Assembly (NCBI RefSeq): GCF_028736925.1
Contig: NZ_JAQZAT010000015.1
Span: 1-64,000 of the forward strand
Length of the DNA: 64,000 bases
Source: Flavivirga sp. 57AJ16
GTDB taxonomy: Bacteria; Bacteroidota; Bacteroidia; Flavobacteriales; Flavobacteriaceae
Direction: 5' to 3'
Shown: positions 8,323 through 16,423 of the stretch, piece after piece
Position numbering within the stretch: the stretch's first letter is position 1
Layout of the letters: each line of letters starts with the position of its first letter
The notes under the pieces: generated by a model
The model's input: only the letters and a program-made list of their open reading frames with translations
The model's database searches: none
What the model was told of the DNA's origin: nothing
Made by a program: the position numbers and the translations under genes

Positions 8323-8964
8323 ATGGATGAATTAGATTTATTAAAGAAGGATTGGAATAAGGATGACAATAATTATCCCAAGCTTACTTATAACGAAATA
8401 TATAAGATGATTTTAAAAAAATCATCCTCCATTGTTAAATGGATTTTTATAATTAGTTTACTGGAATTTGCTTTTTGGATATCTATATCTTTCTTATTAA
8501 AAGATACTGAGAGCATGAAACGCTATGAGGAGTTAGATACCGATCCTATTTTCATGCCCCTAATAGTCATTGGATATGTTATTTTGGCCTTTTTCTTTTA
8601 TTTGTTTTTTAGAAACTACAGAAGAATATCCACTACAGATAATGCGAAGGTACTCATGGAGAACATTCTCAAAACAAGAAAAACAGTAAAACAGTATGTC
8701 GCTTTTAATTTAATCTATTTAGTTGTGGCTACTTTTGCGGCTGTATTTGTTGAGTTGGGTCAAGATCAACTTATTATCGACCAAATAGAACAAGCAGCTG
8801 CCAATGGGGAAGTTTTTAAATTTTATGCCACATTTATAATAGCAGCCGTTTTATTTTTAGCATTAGCCATTGGATTATTGTTATTATTCTATTGGCTGGT
8901 TTATGGTATTTTATTAAAACGACTCAACCGAAATTATAAAGAATTAAAACGGTTGGAAATTTAA
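8323..8964 (+). CDS. Four-helix membrane protein, putative anti-sigma partner
   Basis: A 213-residue inner-membrane protein with an N-terminal cytoplasmic segment (about 37 residues, starting MDELDLLKKDWNKDD) and four hydrophobic helices near 38-59, 75-95, 128-146 and 168-197. The genetic link to the ECF sigma gene (4-bp spacing) and the soluble N-terminal tail fit the many Bacteroidota sigma/membrane-partner pairs. I see no HxxxCxxC zinc anti-sigma motif, so the function is inferred from position only. Its stop overlaps tail to tail by 4 bp with the rluE stop on the other strand. Confidence 0.75.
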   Translation: MDELDLLKKDWNKDDNNYPKLTYNEIYKMILKKSSSIVKWIFIISLLEFAFWISISFLLKDTESMKRYEELDTDPIFMPLIVIGYVILAFFFYLFFRNYRRISTTDNAKVLMENILKTRKTVKQYVAFNLIYLVVATFAAVFVELGQDQLIIDQIEQAAANGEVFKFYATFIIAAVLFLALAIGLLLLFYWLVYGILLKRLNRNYKELKRLEI

Positions 8965-9548
8965 AAAAATGCTCTAACCTCAACAACATCTCCTGGCATT
9001 GCAGCGCTAAGACGAATACTTCCTACTCGAACCCGTACCAATCGTAATGTTGGGAAACCAACTGCCGAAGTCATTTTTCGTACCTGTCTAAACTTACCTT
9101 CGGTTAAAGTTATTGACAACCATGATGTTGGTCCATGCCTGTCATCCCTTATTTTTTTTGAACGCTTTGGCAAATCTGGAACCTCTTTTAATTTAAAAGC
9201 TTTGCAAGGCCTTGTTTGGTATTTTTTACCATCAAAACCTATTTCTACCCCTTCTTTCAATAGCTGAATCGCTTCCTCGGAAATGTTTCCATCTACCTGT
9301 GCATAATATTCCTTTTCAACTTTTCGGCTATTAACAAAATCACTCATTTTGCCATCCGTAGTAAGTAATAATAAGCCCTCAGATTTTTCATCTAACCTAC
9401 CAATGGCCATAATCCCCTCAGGAAAATCATGAAGCGATCCTAAAAATTTCTTCGATTGCTGTTTGGAATCATGACTTTTAAACTGACTTAAATAGCCATC
9501 AGGTTTGTAAATCACAAAATGGCGATGCTCGCTTTTAGATACTTCCAT
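8961..9548 (-). CDS. rluE: 23S rRNA pseudouridine synthase RluE-type
   Basis: A 195-residue pseudouridine synthase of the RsuA/RluB/E/F family, isomerising a uridine in 23S rRNA in the cytoplasm. The catalytic Asp lies in the motif GRLDEKSEGLLLLTTDG (about residues 50-66). The KEYYAQVDG segment and the C-terminal TEGKFRQVRKM motif also match. There is no N-terminal S4 domain, as is normal for the short RluE type. The gene starts inside the end of topB (14-bp overlap, same strand), so it is translationally coupled downstream of topB. Confidence 0.88.
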   Translation of the reverse strand: MEVSKSEHRHFVIYKPDGYLSQFKSHDSKQQSKKFLGSLHDFPEGIMAIGRLDEKSEGLLLLTTDGKMSDFVNSRKVEKEYYAQVDGNISEEAIQLLKEGVEIGFDGKKYQTRPCKAFKLKEVPDLPKRSKKIRDDRHGPTSWLSITLTEGKFRQVRKMTSAVGFPTLRLVRVRVGSIRLSAAMPGDVVEVRAFF

Positions 9549-11832
9549 TTAAAATACTATAAACGAGTTCCCTAGTTGGTTTTTGTCCGTTTATTTTAGT
9601 CCTAACAGCATCAAAGGTCACTTTAAAATCACATCCGGATTTGTAATGGCTACACCCATAAGCCGTACTGCCTTTAATAACGGTTCCTTTCTTACATTTC
9701 GGGCAACTCAATTCGTCTGGGTTAGCTTTCTGGGAAGTTTTTTTTGGTTCTAATTTTAACTTGAATGCTTCATCAAAACGGAGCAAACCTTCCAACGTAC
9801 CAGAATCAGTTTTAAAACCTTTTAAATTAACCGTAGACCCTTTTTGAAGCAACCTGATATATTGCTTTTCGGAAATCTTTTTTCCGGCATAAGAAAAAGG
9901 CATTGTGAAATTACAGCCCGATTTATATGCGCTACACCCATAGGCTTTTTTCCCTTTCAAAACACTTCCTTGTTTACATTTTGGACATGTTTCGGCTGTA
10001 ATCCCTGCTGTCTTTTTTTTGACCGCTTGGGCTTCTCGGTTCTTTATTGTTATTGCATGAGATATATTAGCGCGTTTCGTTTCACTTCTCACCTCATACA
10101 CTAAAGCATCCACCATACGTTTCATGTTTTTTATAAACGCCCCGGCACTAAACGTTCCCTTCTCAATGTCTTTTAGTTGTTTTTCCCAAGAACCCGTGAG
10201 CTCGGCAGATTTTAATAAATCGTTTTGAATCGTATCAATAAGCTGTATGCCCGTAAGCGTAGGCAATACTTGTTTTTTATTACGCTTTATATATTTTCTT
10301 TTAAAAAGTGTTTCAATAATATTGGCACGCGTAGACGGCCTTCCAATACCATTTTCTTTCATCAATTCTCGCAAGTCTTCATCATCTACCTGTTTTCCTG
10401 CTGTTTCCATAGCACGCAATAAAGAGGCTTCTGTATATTGTTTAGGAGGTTTCGTTTCTTTTTCTAAAAACGAAGGTTCATGGGGCCCTTTCTCCCCTTT
10501 AGTAAATACGGGCAATAGTTTATCGTTCTTTGTCTCGTCGAGTGCCTTCGAAGTTTCAAAAACAATACGCCATCCTTTCTCTAAAACCTCTTTTCCCGTA
10601 GTTTTAAAGGATACATCTGCAGCCTTACCAACCACGGTAGTATTAGACACCAAGCAATCATCATAAAAAACAGCTATAAAGCGTTTTACTATAATATCGT
10701 AGACCTGTTGCTGATTATATTGCAAATTAATCTGAATACCCGTTGGGATAATAGCATGGTGATCTGTTACTTTTTTATCGTTGAAAACTTTAGTTGACTT
10801 TCTTATTTTCTTTCCTAAAAGTGACTGTGTCAACTTTGAATAATTTGTTAGCTTTTCAAGAATATTAGGTACCTTAGGATATATATCGTTTGGTAAAAAA
10901 GTAGTATCTACTCTAGGATAAGTAACCACCTTTTGTTCATATAATTTCTGAACAATCTTAAGCGTCTCATCTGCCGAAAACCCAAACTTAGTATTGCAAT
11001 ACACCTGCAACCCTGTTAAATCAAAGAGCTTTGGAGCATATTCTTTACCCTTTTTCTTTGTAATAGATGCTATTTCAAAATCACTTTCCTTGACTTTATT
11101 AGCTAACGTTTCCCCATCTTCCTTTTTCAAAAAGCGTCCCTCTTCATAACTAAACAACGTTTCCCTATATAACGTTTGTAATTCCCAATATGGCTGGGGC
11201 TTAAAGTTTTCAATGTCTTTAAATCTACTAACCACCATTGCTAATGTTGGTGTCTGTACACGACCAACCGACAACACTTGCTTATAACCACCATGTTTTA
11301 CAGTATACAATCTAGTGGCATTCATGCCGAGCAGCCAGTCACCAATAGCTCTGGAAAAACCTGCATAGTATAAATTATCGTAATCTGAAGCTGGTTTTAA
11401 GTTTTCAAATCCTTCTTTAATGGCTTCAGCAGTTAATGAAGAAATCCATAAGCGTTTTACTTCTCCTTTATAATTAGCTTCATTCATCACCCAACGCTGA
11501 ATCAATTCTCCTTCTTGACCAGCATCCCCACAATTTATAACAACATCTGCCTTATCGAATAGGCTTTTTACAATTTTAAATTGCTTTTGTATTCCTGAAT
11601 TAGAAACCACTTTTGTTTCAAACTTTTCAGGCAACATAGGTAGATTATTTAAGTCCCAACTTTTCCAATATGGTTTATAATCGTTAGGCTCCTTTAAAGT
11701 ACATAAATGTCCAAAGGTATAAGTAATAGCATAACCATTACCTTCGTAATAGCCATCACGTTTGGTGCTAGCTCCTAAAACAGAAGCAATCTCACGCGCT
11801 ACGCTTGGCTTTTCGGCAATACAGACCTTCAT
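9535..11832 (-). CDS. topB: DNA topoisomerase III (type IA)
   Basis: A 765-residue enzyme that cleaves and passes single DNA strands. The N-terminal Toprim domain begins MKVCIAEKPSVAREI and includes the acidic metal site (INCGDAGQEGELIQRW near 100-115). The active-site Tyr is in VTYPRVDTTFLP (near 307). Two C-terminal C4 zinc ribbons follow: CPKCKQGSVLKGKKAYGC and CPKCKKGTVIKGSTAYGC, each ending in a second Cys with FxxxF. Toprim, catalytic gate and tandem zinc ribbons in that order give the full normal length. It overlaps rluE downstream. Confidence 0.95.
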   Translation of the reverse strand: MKVCIAEKPSVAREIASVLGASTKRDGYYEGNGYAITYTFGHLCTLKEPNDYKPYWKSWDLNNLPMLPEKFETKVVSNSGIQKQFKIVKSLFDKADVVINCGDAGQEGELIQRWVMNEANYKGEVKRLWISSLTAEAIKEGFENLKPASDYDNLYYAGFSRAIGDWLLGMNATRLYTVKHGGYKQVLSVGRVQTPTLAMVVSRFKDIENFKPQPYWELQTLYRETLFSYEEGRFLKKEDGETLANKVKESDFEIASITKKKGKEYAPKLFDLTGLQVYCNTKFGFSADETLKIVQKLYEQKVVTYPRVDTTFLPNDIYPKVPNILEKLTNYSKLTQSLLGKKIRKSTKVFNDKKVTDHHAIIPTGIQINLQYNQQQVYDIIVKRFIAVFYDDCLVSNTTVVGKAADVSFKTTGKEVLEKGWRIVFETSKALDETKNDKLLPVFTKGEKGPHEPSFLEKETKPPKQYTEASLLRAMETAGKQVDDEDLRELMKENGIGRPSTRANIIETLFKRKYIKRNKKQVLPTLTGIQLIDTIQNDLLKSAELTGSWEKQLKDIEKGTFSAGAFIKNMKRMVDALVYEVRSETKRANISHAITIKNREAQAVKKKTAGITAETCPKCKQGSVLKGKKAYGCSAYKSGCNFTMPFSYAGKKISEKQYIRLLQKGSTVNLKGFKTDSGTLEGLLRFDEAFKLKLEPKKTSQKANPDELSCPKCKKGTVIKGSTAYGCSHYKSGCDFKVTFDAVRTKINGQKPTRELVYSILNGSI

Positions 11833-12032
11833 TAATTTACGATTATATTTTTATATATAAGAATACGCAAAATAAGGATTTTGATATTGATTTTGAAAAG
11901 GAATTATTAGGAGTTATTAACGATAAATCCAACATCAGGATCTTTTTATTTTTATTATTAAAATTTAAGCTTTAAACTTTAATAATTTTTCTTAGCTTCG
12001 TAATGAATTAATGAAAAAGCCCCTTTTCAAAA

Positions 12033-12326
12033 ATGACCAAAATAACCTATGCCCTAATAGCACTATGCCTTAGTGTGTATTATAGTTCCGGACAAATAGG
12101 TGTTGGAACAACAAACCCCGACCCTTCGTCCATTTTAGATATTACATCTACCAGTCAAGGATTCTTAGCCCCTAGAATGACACAGAGCCAAAGAGATACA
12201 ATTGGTTGGTATTATCCATGTTACTTCAATAGGCATAATAACAATTTTTATGGAGGCATTCCTCTCGAAAATTCAGCAACAGATTATGCTCAATTGTTAT
12301 TGGGCAACAGACCCCAAACGACTTAG
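12033..12326 (+). pseudogene. Internally deleted paralogue of the fibrinogen-like protein
   Basis: The 97-codon frame has the same signal peptide and GVGTTNPDPSSILD start as the gene at 12428. After TQSQRD it jumps to IGWYYPCYF...YGGI, which aligns with the last 35 residues of the full gene (IGRYYPRYS...WGGI...). About 280 internal codons, including the fibrinogen-like domain, are therefore missing. The upstream leader (AAAAAGCCCCTTTTCAAAAA) is repeated before both genes. It keeps an open frame and could still yield a small exported peptide, but it reads as a deletion derivative of a tandem duplicate. Confidence 0.8.
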
Positions 12327-12427
12327 TTAACTTACAAGTAATACAATAGCGTTAAATTATTTAAAATTAAACAACATCAATTAATTTTTACTACTTTATT
12401 TTTTAATGAAAAAGCCCCTTTTCAAAA

Positions 12428-13582
12428 ATGATCAAAATCCATTATGTATTAATAACACTATGTCTTAGTGTGTATTATAGTTTCGGACAAGTAGGTGTCG
12501 GAACAACAAACCCCGACCCCTCGTCCATTTTAGATGTTACATCTACAAATCAAGGACTCTTAGTCCCCAGAATGACACAGAGCCAAAGAGATGCCATAAC
12601 CACTCCTGCCGAAGGATTGTTAATATACAATCTGGACAGCAATTGTTTTCAATACCACAATGGCACAACATGGTCCGATTGCTTAGGTGAATCCCAACAA
12701 GCAAATAAGTTAAACTGCAATTCAATTAATGCTAACGGAAATTATGCAGTTGGAGAAACACTAACAAGTGCTAATACAATAACCATAGATGTTTTAGTTA
12801 ATTCTTATGATACATATACCATCAGCACAAATACCGTTAATGGTTATAGTTTCTCTACTTCTGGAACGTTTTCATCCTTAGGTGTCCATACCATAACATT
12901 AACAGGCTCCGGCATCCCTATAGCTGAACAAACAGATACTTTCACCATAGATTTTTCAGGAAATGGCTCCACCTGTAATGTGGATATCAGGGTAACGAAT
13001 GGGTTTTTAGCAAATTGCTTAGCTTATCTAAATGCTGGATTTACAACAGATGGGATATACACTATTGATTCAGATGGTGCCGGAGGCAACTCAGCCTATG
13101 ATTGTTATTGCGACATGACCAATGACGGTGGTGGGTGGACGCTTATTTTTAATCACAACATTGCTGGCGGATATTGGACAGGCAATGAAGCCCGTGATGG
13201 GCACAATATTAATGCGCCTGGATTAACAACAAATAAATACTCGATATTAAACAAAATGAGCGAGATAAAAAGTGCAACGGATTATGAGTTTAGACTACAT
13301 TACCCTTCTGTGGGACTCACTAACCATTGGTCACAAACATTTGACCCCAGAAGCGGAAGAACTCCAACGAACCCCAACCCAGTTACTGGATATAACCCAA
13401 TTAGCATTGATGTGAGTAGCGATAATTGGGGAGGTATTGAGTTTTCTGGAAATTCTACTTACCTAGGAGGTAGTATTGGTCGATATTACCCAAGATACTC
13501 CATAGGACTTGAAGTAAACTGGTGGGGTGGTATACGTGCAGGATCAACCACAACAGATCACACACAATTATTTGTTAGATAA
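12428..13582 (+). CDS. Exported fibrinogen-like domain protein
   Basis: A 384-residue surface or secreted protein. It has a signal peptide (MIKIHYVLITLCLSVYYSFGQ), then the Bacteroidota head segment VGVGTTNPDPSSILDVTS...GLLIYN at about 22-80, a Thr/Ser-rich beta region, and a C-terminal fibrinogen-beta/gamma-like fold from about 198. That fold shows CYCDMTNDGGGWTLIFN, the hallmark C-x-M-x-x-GGGWT pattern. Such proteins are generally thought to bind glycans or act as adhesins; no enzyme motif is visible. The shared 5' leader with the truncated copy at 12033 shows that the locus was duplicated. Confidence 0.75.
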   Translation: MIKIHYVLITLCLSVYYSFGQVGVGTTNPDPSSILDVTSTNQGLLVPRMTQSQRDAITTPAEGLLIYNLDSNCFQYHNGTTWSDCLGESQQANKLNCNSINANGNYAVGETLTSANTITIDVLVNSYDTYTISTNTVNGYSFSTSGTFSSLGVHTITLTGSGIPIAEQTDTFTIDFSGNGSTCNVDIRVTNGFLANCLAYLNAGFTTDGIYTIDSDGAGGNSAYDCYCDMTNDGGGWTLIFNHNIAGGYWTGNEARDGHNINAPGLTTNKYSILNKMSEIKSATDYEFRLHYPSVGLTNHWSQTFDPRSGRTPTNPNPVTGYNPISIDVSSDNWGGIEFSGNSTYLGGSIGRYYPRYSIGLEVNWWGGIRAGSTTTDHTQLFVR

Positions 13583-13888
13583 ACAACCTAAGGTCGCCAA
13601 CGTAAGCATTTGTATATAAATCTGAATATAGAAATTTGTACGTTTTAAAATTGAACTTTTCTAGGATCGACAGCAATTGTTGTTGGATTGCTTAGTCCTA
13701 TTCTGGTTATATGACTTCTCCTATCATTGCCATGACTCGGTCTGCTAAATTGTTATTTTTAAGTCATGGCAACAGTAGGAGGCATGCATTATGTTATAAA
13801 GAGCCATAAACTAAAGGAAAAATAAAAATCTTTAATTTCGAAAAAGTATTAGAATAAGCCACTTTTCCCTTCTACATGAAAAATTTGA
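13583..13888. other. Gene-free spacer with a long hairpin
   Basis: Between the convergent fibrinogen-like and plsC genes. Apart from a large stem-loop at 13718-13781 I see no ORF or RNA signature. Confidence 0.5.
13718..13781. repeat. 64-nt imperfect hairpin
   Basis: Arms CTCCTA+TTGCCATGACT and AGTCATGGCAA+TAGGAG pair over 17 bp with a 3-nt internal loop and a 24-nt apical loop. There is no U-run, so it is not a standard terminator. It could be a decayed mobile-element end or an RNA structure. Confidence 0.6.
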
Positions 13889-14686
13889 TTACCACTCACG
13901 CTTTTTATTAAGCTCTTCGAGCGCTTCTAATTCTTTTTGGGGGATTACTTTTAAAAAAGATGGATGTTGTTCGATAGCATATTCGATTTTTTTCACAATC
14001 TCATTGGTAGTTTCATTATCGTAGTCGATCTCTAAAGGTTCTTTAATCTCAAAAGATTGTAAAATATTTTTCTTTTTAATACGTAATCCTTTTTTATCAA
14101 AAGAGCGCCTAAAGCCATCAATAACAATAGGCACTACAATAGGTTTGTATCGCTTAATAATATGGGCAGTTCCTTTTCTTATGGGTTTAAAGGGCGTTGT
14201 TGTACCTTGAGGAAATGTAATCACCCAACCATCGTCTAAAGCCTTTCCGATACTGGAAATATCACTCATCTTGACTTGCCTGTTCACATCTTGTCCTTCA
14301 GACCTCCACGTACGTTCAATACTAATAGAACCAACATAAGCCAGTATTTTAGGCAATAGGCCCGCTTTCATAGTTTCCTTGGCCGCTACATAATAGATAT
14401 TCAACTTAGGATTCCATAAATACCCTACATTTTTTATAGAATCCACACGTCCACTTAAGCTGGCGTTAAAGACGTGGAACATAGCCACAACATCGGCAAA
14501 GTAAGTTTGATGATTCGAAATAAACAGTACATTGGTATCTGGTAAGTTTTTAATAATTTCAGAGCCTTCTATCTGTAACTCGTTAAACCCTCTAAAACGA
14601 CTATGGGTTAATGTGCCTAAAATTCTAATAAGCCACTTTTTTAAAAATAATATATGTCCGAATGGATTTCTTTTAAACAATCCCAT
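13889..14686 (-). CDS. plsC: 1-acyl-sn-glycerol-3-phosphate acyltransferase family protein
   Basis: A 265-residue PlsC-type acyltransferase that should convert lysophosphatidate to phosphatidate or acylate a related lipid at the inner membrane. Block I is ISNHQTYFADV (near 56-66). Here Asp is six residues after His (HX5D), one more than the textbook HX4D. Block III is FPQGTTTPF, in place of the usual FPEGTRS, with Gln for Glu. Block IV is VVPIVI. It is downstream of a Nudix gene but has its own TATTTTTG promoter at 14718-14725. The motif shifts suggest a Bacteroidota subfamily whose acceptor may differ. Confidence 0.82.
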   Translation of the reverse strand: MGLFKRNPFGHILFLKKWLIRILGTLTHSRFRGFNELQIEGSEIIKNLPDTNVLFISNHQTYFADVVAMFHVFNASLSGRVDSIKNVGYLWNPKLNIYYVAAKETMKAGLLPKILAYVGSISIERTWRSEGQDVNRQVKMSDISSIGKALDDGWVITFPQGTTTPFKPIRKGTAHIIKRYKPIVVPIVIDGFRRSFDKKGLRIKKKNILQSFEIKEPLEIDYDNETTNEIVKKIEYAIEQHPSFLKVIPQKELEALEELNKKREW

Positions 14687-14717
14687 AAATCACGCGTCAA
14701 AATTGATTGGTTAAATG

Positions 14718-14725
14718 CAAAAATA
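14718..14725 (-). promoter_or_regulatory. -7 promoter element of plsC
   Basis: Minus-strand TATTTTTG fits TAnnTTTG, 32 bp before the plsC ATG. Confidence 0.5.
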
Positions 14726-14739
14726 ACAAATCTATTAAA

Positions 14740-15381
14740 CTACATGTATGGTTTTAACAAGTCTTTAATTTCACTTAGCACCATAGCGGTTGCTCCCCAT
14801 ACAATATGCCCATTTAATTTAAACGCAGGAACCTCAACTTCAGCACTATATGAGGTCGATACTTTTTTAGTGATCACTATACCATCATCTAACAAGTGTT
14901 GTAGATCAATTTCAATAATAGCTTCCACCTCATCCTCTTGTTTAATAAAACTTGGTGTATAGCTAGTAGTCCCCAAAAAAGGTTGTACATAAAAATTACT
15001 GGGCGGAATATAAACTTGAGATAATTTGCGAATAATTTTTATGGCATCCATAGGCACACCAACTTCTTCAAACGTCTCTCTTACTGCTGCTACCTCTAAC
15101 GAAGTATCTTGCTTTTCCAATTTTCCTCCAGGAAATGCAATTTGTGCCGAATGCACACCTTTATATGTTTTTCTTAAAATGAGCACAAATTTTGTCTGTT
15201 TAGTTATATCCGGATAAAACAGCATCAATACCCCTGCCCTTTTGGCCTTTTTTATGGCCTCTTTTTGTTTTTCCATAAGAGATCTTCGAAAAGGTGGCAC
15301 CATTTTAAAGTGGGACGATTCGGCTGGAAGCGCTATATTCTTTACTTTTGAAGTTAATTTTAAAAATTCATCAAAATTCAT
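14740..15381 (-). CDS. Nudix hydrolase, CoA pyrophosphatase type
   Basis: A 213-residue Nudix enzyme of the NudL/CoAse group, predicted to split CoA or its derivatives into acyl-phosphopantetheine and 3',5'-ADP. The Nudix box starts at PGGKLEKQD and ends VRETFEEVGV (about residues 89-112), giving the GX5EX7REUXEEXGU spacing. The CoAse-specific LVVL/LRKTYKGVHSAQIAFPGG motif lies just before it. I chose ATG 15381, as the longer open frame to 15588 is antisense to the cyclophilin gene. Its start codon is only 4 bp from that of the divergent gene, so its promoter must lie inside the neighbour. Confidence 0.85.
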   Translation of the reverse strand: MNFDEFLKLTSKVKNIALPAESSHFKMVPPFRRSLMEKQKEAIKKAKRAGVLMLFYPDITKQTKFVLILRKTYKGVHSAQIAFPGGKLEKQDTSLEVAAVRETFEEVGVPMDAIKIIRKLSQVYIPPSNFYVQPFLGTTSYTPSFIKQEDEVEAIIEIDLQHLLDDGIVITKKVSTSYSAEVEVPAFKLNGHIVWGATAMVLSEIKDLLKPYM

Positions 15382-15385
15382 ATCT

Positions 15386-16090
15386 ATGAGGCTCGTATTT
15401 CTTTTATGTATCTTTTTTTTATTTCTGAACTGTGAAGATAAAAAAACTAAAAAGAAAATTATTACCGAAACTACGGTAACTAAACAGGAGAAAAAAGAAA
15501 TTACAAAAGACACTATTAAAGAAGTTAAAAGAGCATTTCCTAAGTTAGATTCAAAAAGTGCTATGGCCTTTTTTATGGAGTACGACAAACATCATAAAGA
15601 AAATAAAGTACGCATTACTACAGATTTTGGAATTATTGATATCTTGTTATTTAACGAAACAAAATTCCATCGTTCCAACTTCATCTTCTTAACAAAACAG
15701 AAATATTTTAACGGTACACAGTTTTATAGGGTTATCAATAACTATATAGTGCAAGCGGGCAATAGCGATGACAAAAAAACAGCTAGGAAACGTGCCCATA
15801 TTGGAAGGTACTTATTACCGCCTGATACAAAACGAGGGTTTAAGCATGATAGAGGTGCCGTATCGATGCCCAGCAGTGAAATTAACAACCCGTATAAATT
15901 AGCATCGCCTTTTGAGTTTTTTATTGTACAACAAAAGGGCGGTGCCCATTTTTTAGATGGTGACTACACTATCTTTGGTAAAGTAATAAGAGGTATGGAT
16001 GTTGTTGATAAAATTGCTGCCGTTGAAACCGATGATGGGGATTGGCCCGATAAAAATATTTACATTAGAAACGCCGAGATTATTGATTAG
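15386..16090 (+). CDS. Cyclophilin-type peptidyl-prolyl isomerase lipoprotein
   Basis: A 234-residue periplasmic or surface lipoprotein. It has a short signal with lipobox FLFLNC (Cys near 16), a Lys/Glu-rich linker to about 70, and a cyclophilin fold with FHRSNFIFLTKQKYFNGTQFYRVI, the family pattern for FxRVI near the active Arg. FEFFIVQQ and HFLDGDYTIFGKVI complete the fold. It should catalyse cis-trans isomerisation of Xaa-Pro bonds and help fold envelope proteins. The insertion DKKTARKRAHIGRYLLPPD is typical of Bacteroidota versions. It is divergent from the Nudix gene with 4 bp between the start codons. Confidence 0.88.
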   Translation: MRLVFLLCIFFLFLNCEDKKTKKKIITETTVTKQEKKEITKDTIKEVKRAFPKLDSKSAMAFFMEYDKHHKENKVRITTDFGIIDILLFNETKFHRSNFIFLTKQKYFNGTQFYRVINNYIVQAGNSDDKKTARKRAHIGRYLLPPDTKRGFKHDRGAVSMPSSEINNPYKLASPFEFFIVQQKGGAHFLDGDYTIFGKVIRGMDVVDKIAAVETDDGDWPDKNIYIRNAEIID

Positions 16091-16423
16091 TTATTGACCT
16101 AAGGTCGATTATTATTTCACTAACTATATCGTTGTCCGATAGCACCTTTCGTTTCCAGTTTATGAGCATTCTAAGATAAAAACTCACATCGAAGAGACAT
16201 GCTATATTTTACATTCAAATTGATTTCATATTTACCTCTCGACCCAAAATTCACCAAATAAAAGTTTTAATACTGTTTATAACGATTACAAAAACATGTA
16301 CTTAGCTTGATTGGAGTCGTTTAAATCACTTCATTAACAAAATTTAAACTTCTACTGTTTTATTCAATTTGAAAATCCTTTTTAATTTCATACTTTGCAT
16401 ACAATAAACTATTCACATAGCAA
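16091..16423. other. Gene-free region before the acyl-CoA synthetase gene
   Basis: AT-rich, with no ORF. TACTTTG at about 16393, 25 bp before the start codon, resembles a -7 element with a one-base-shorter spacer. No operator or RNA structure is evident. Confidence 0.3.
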
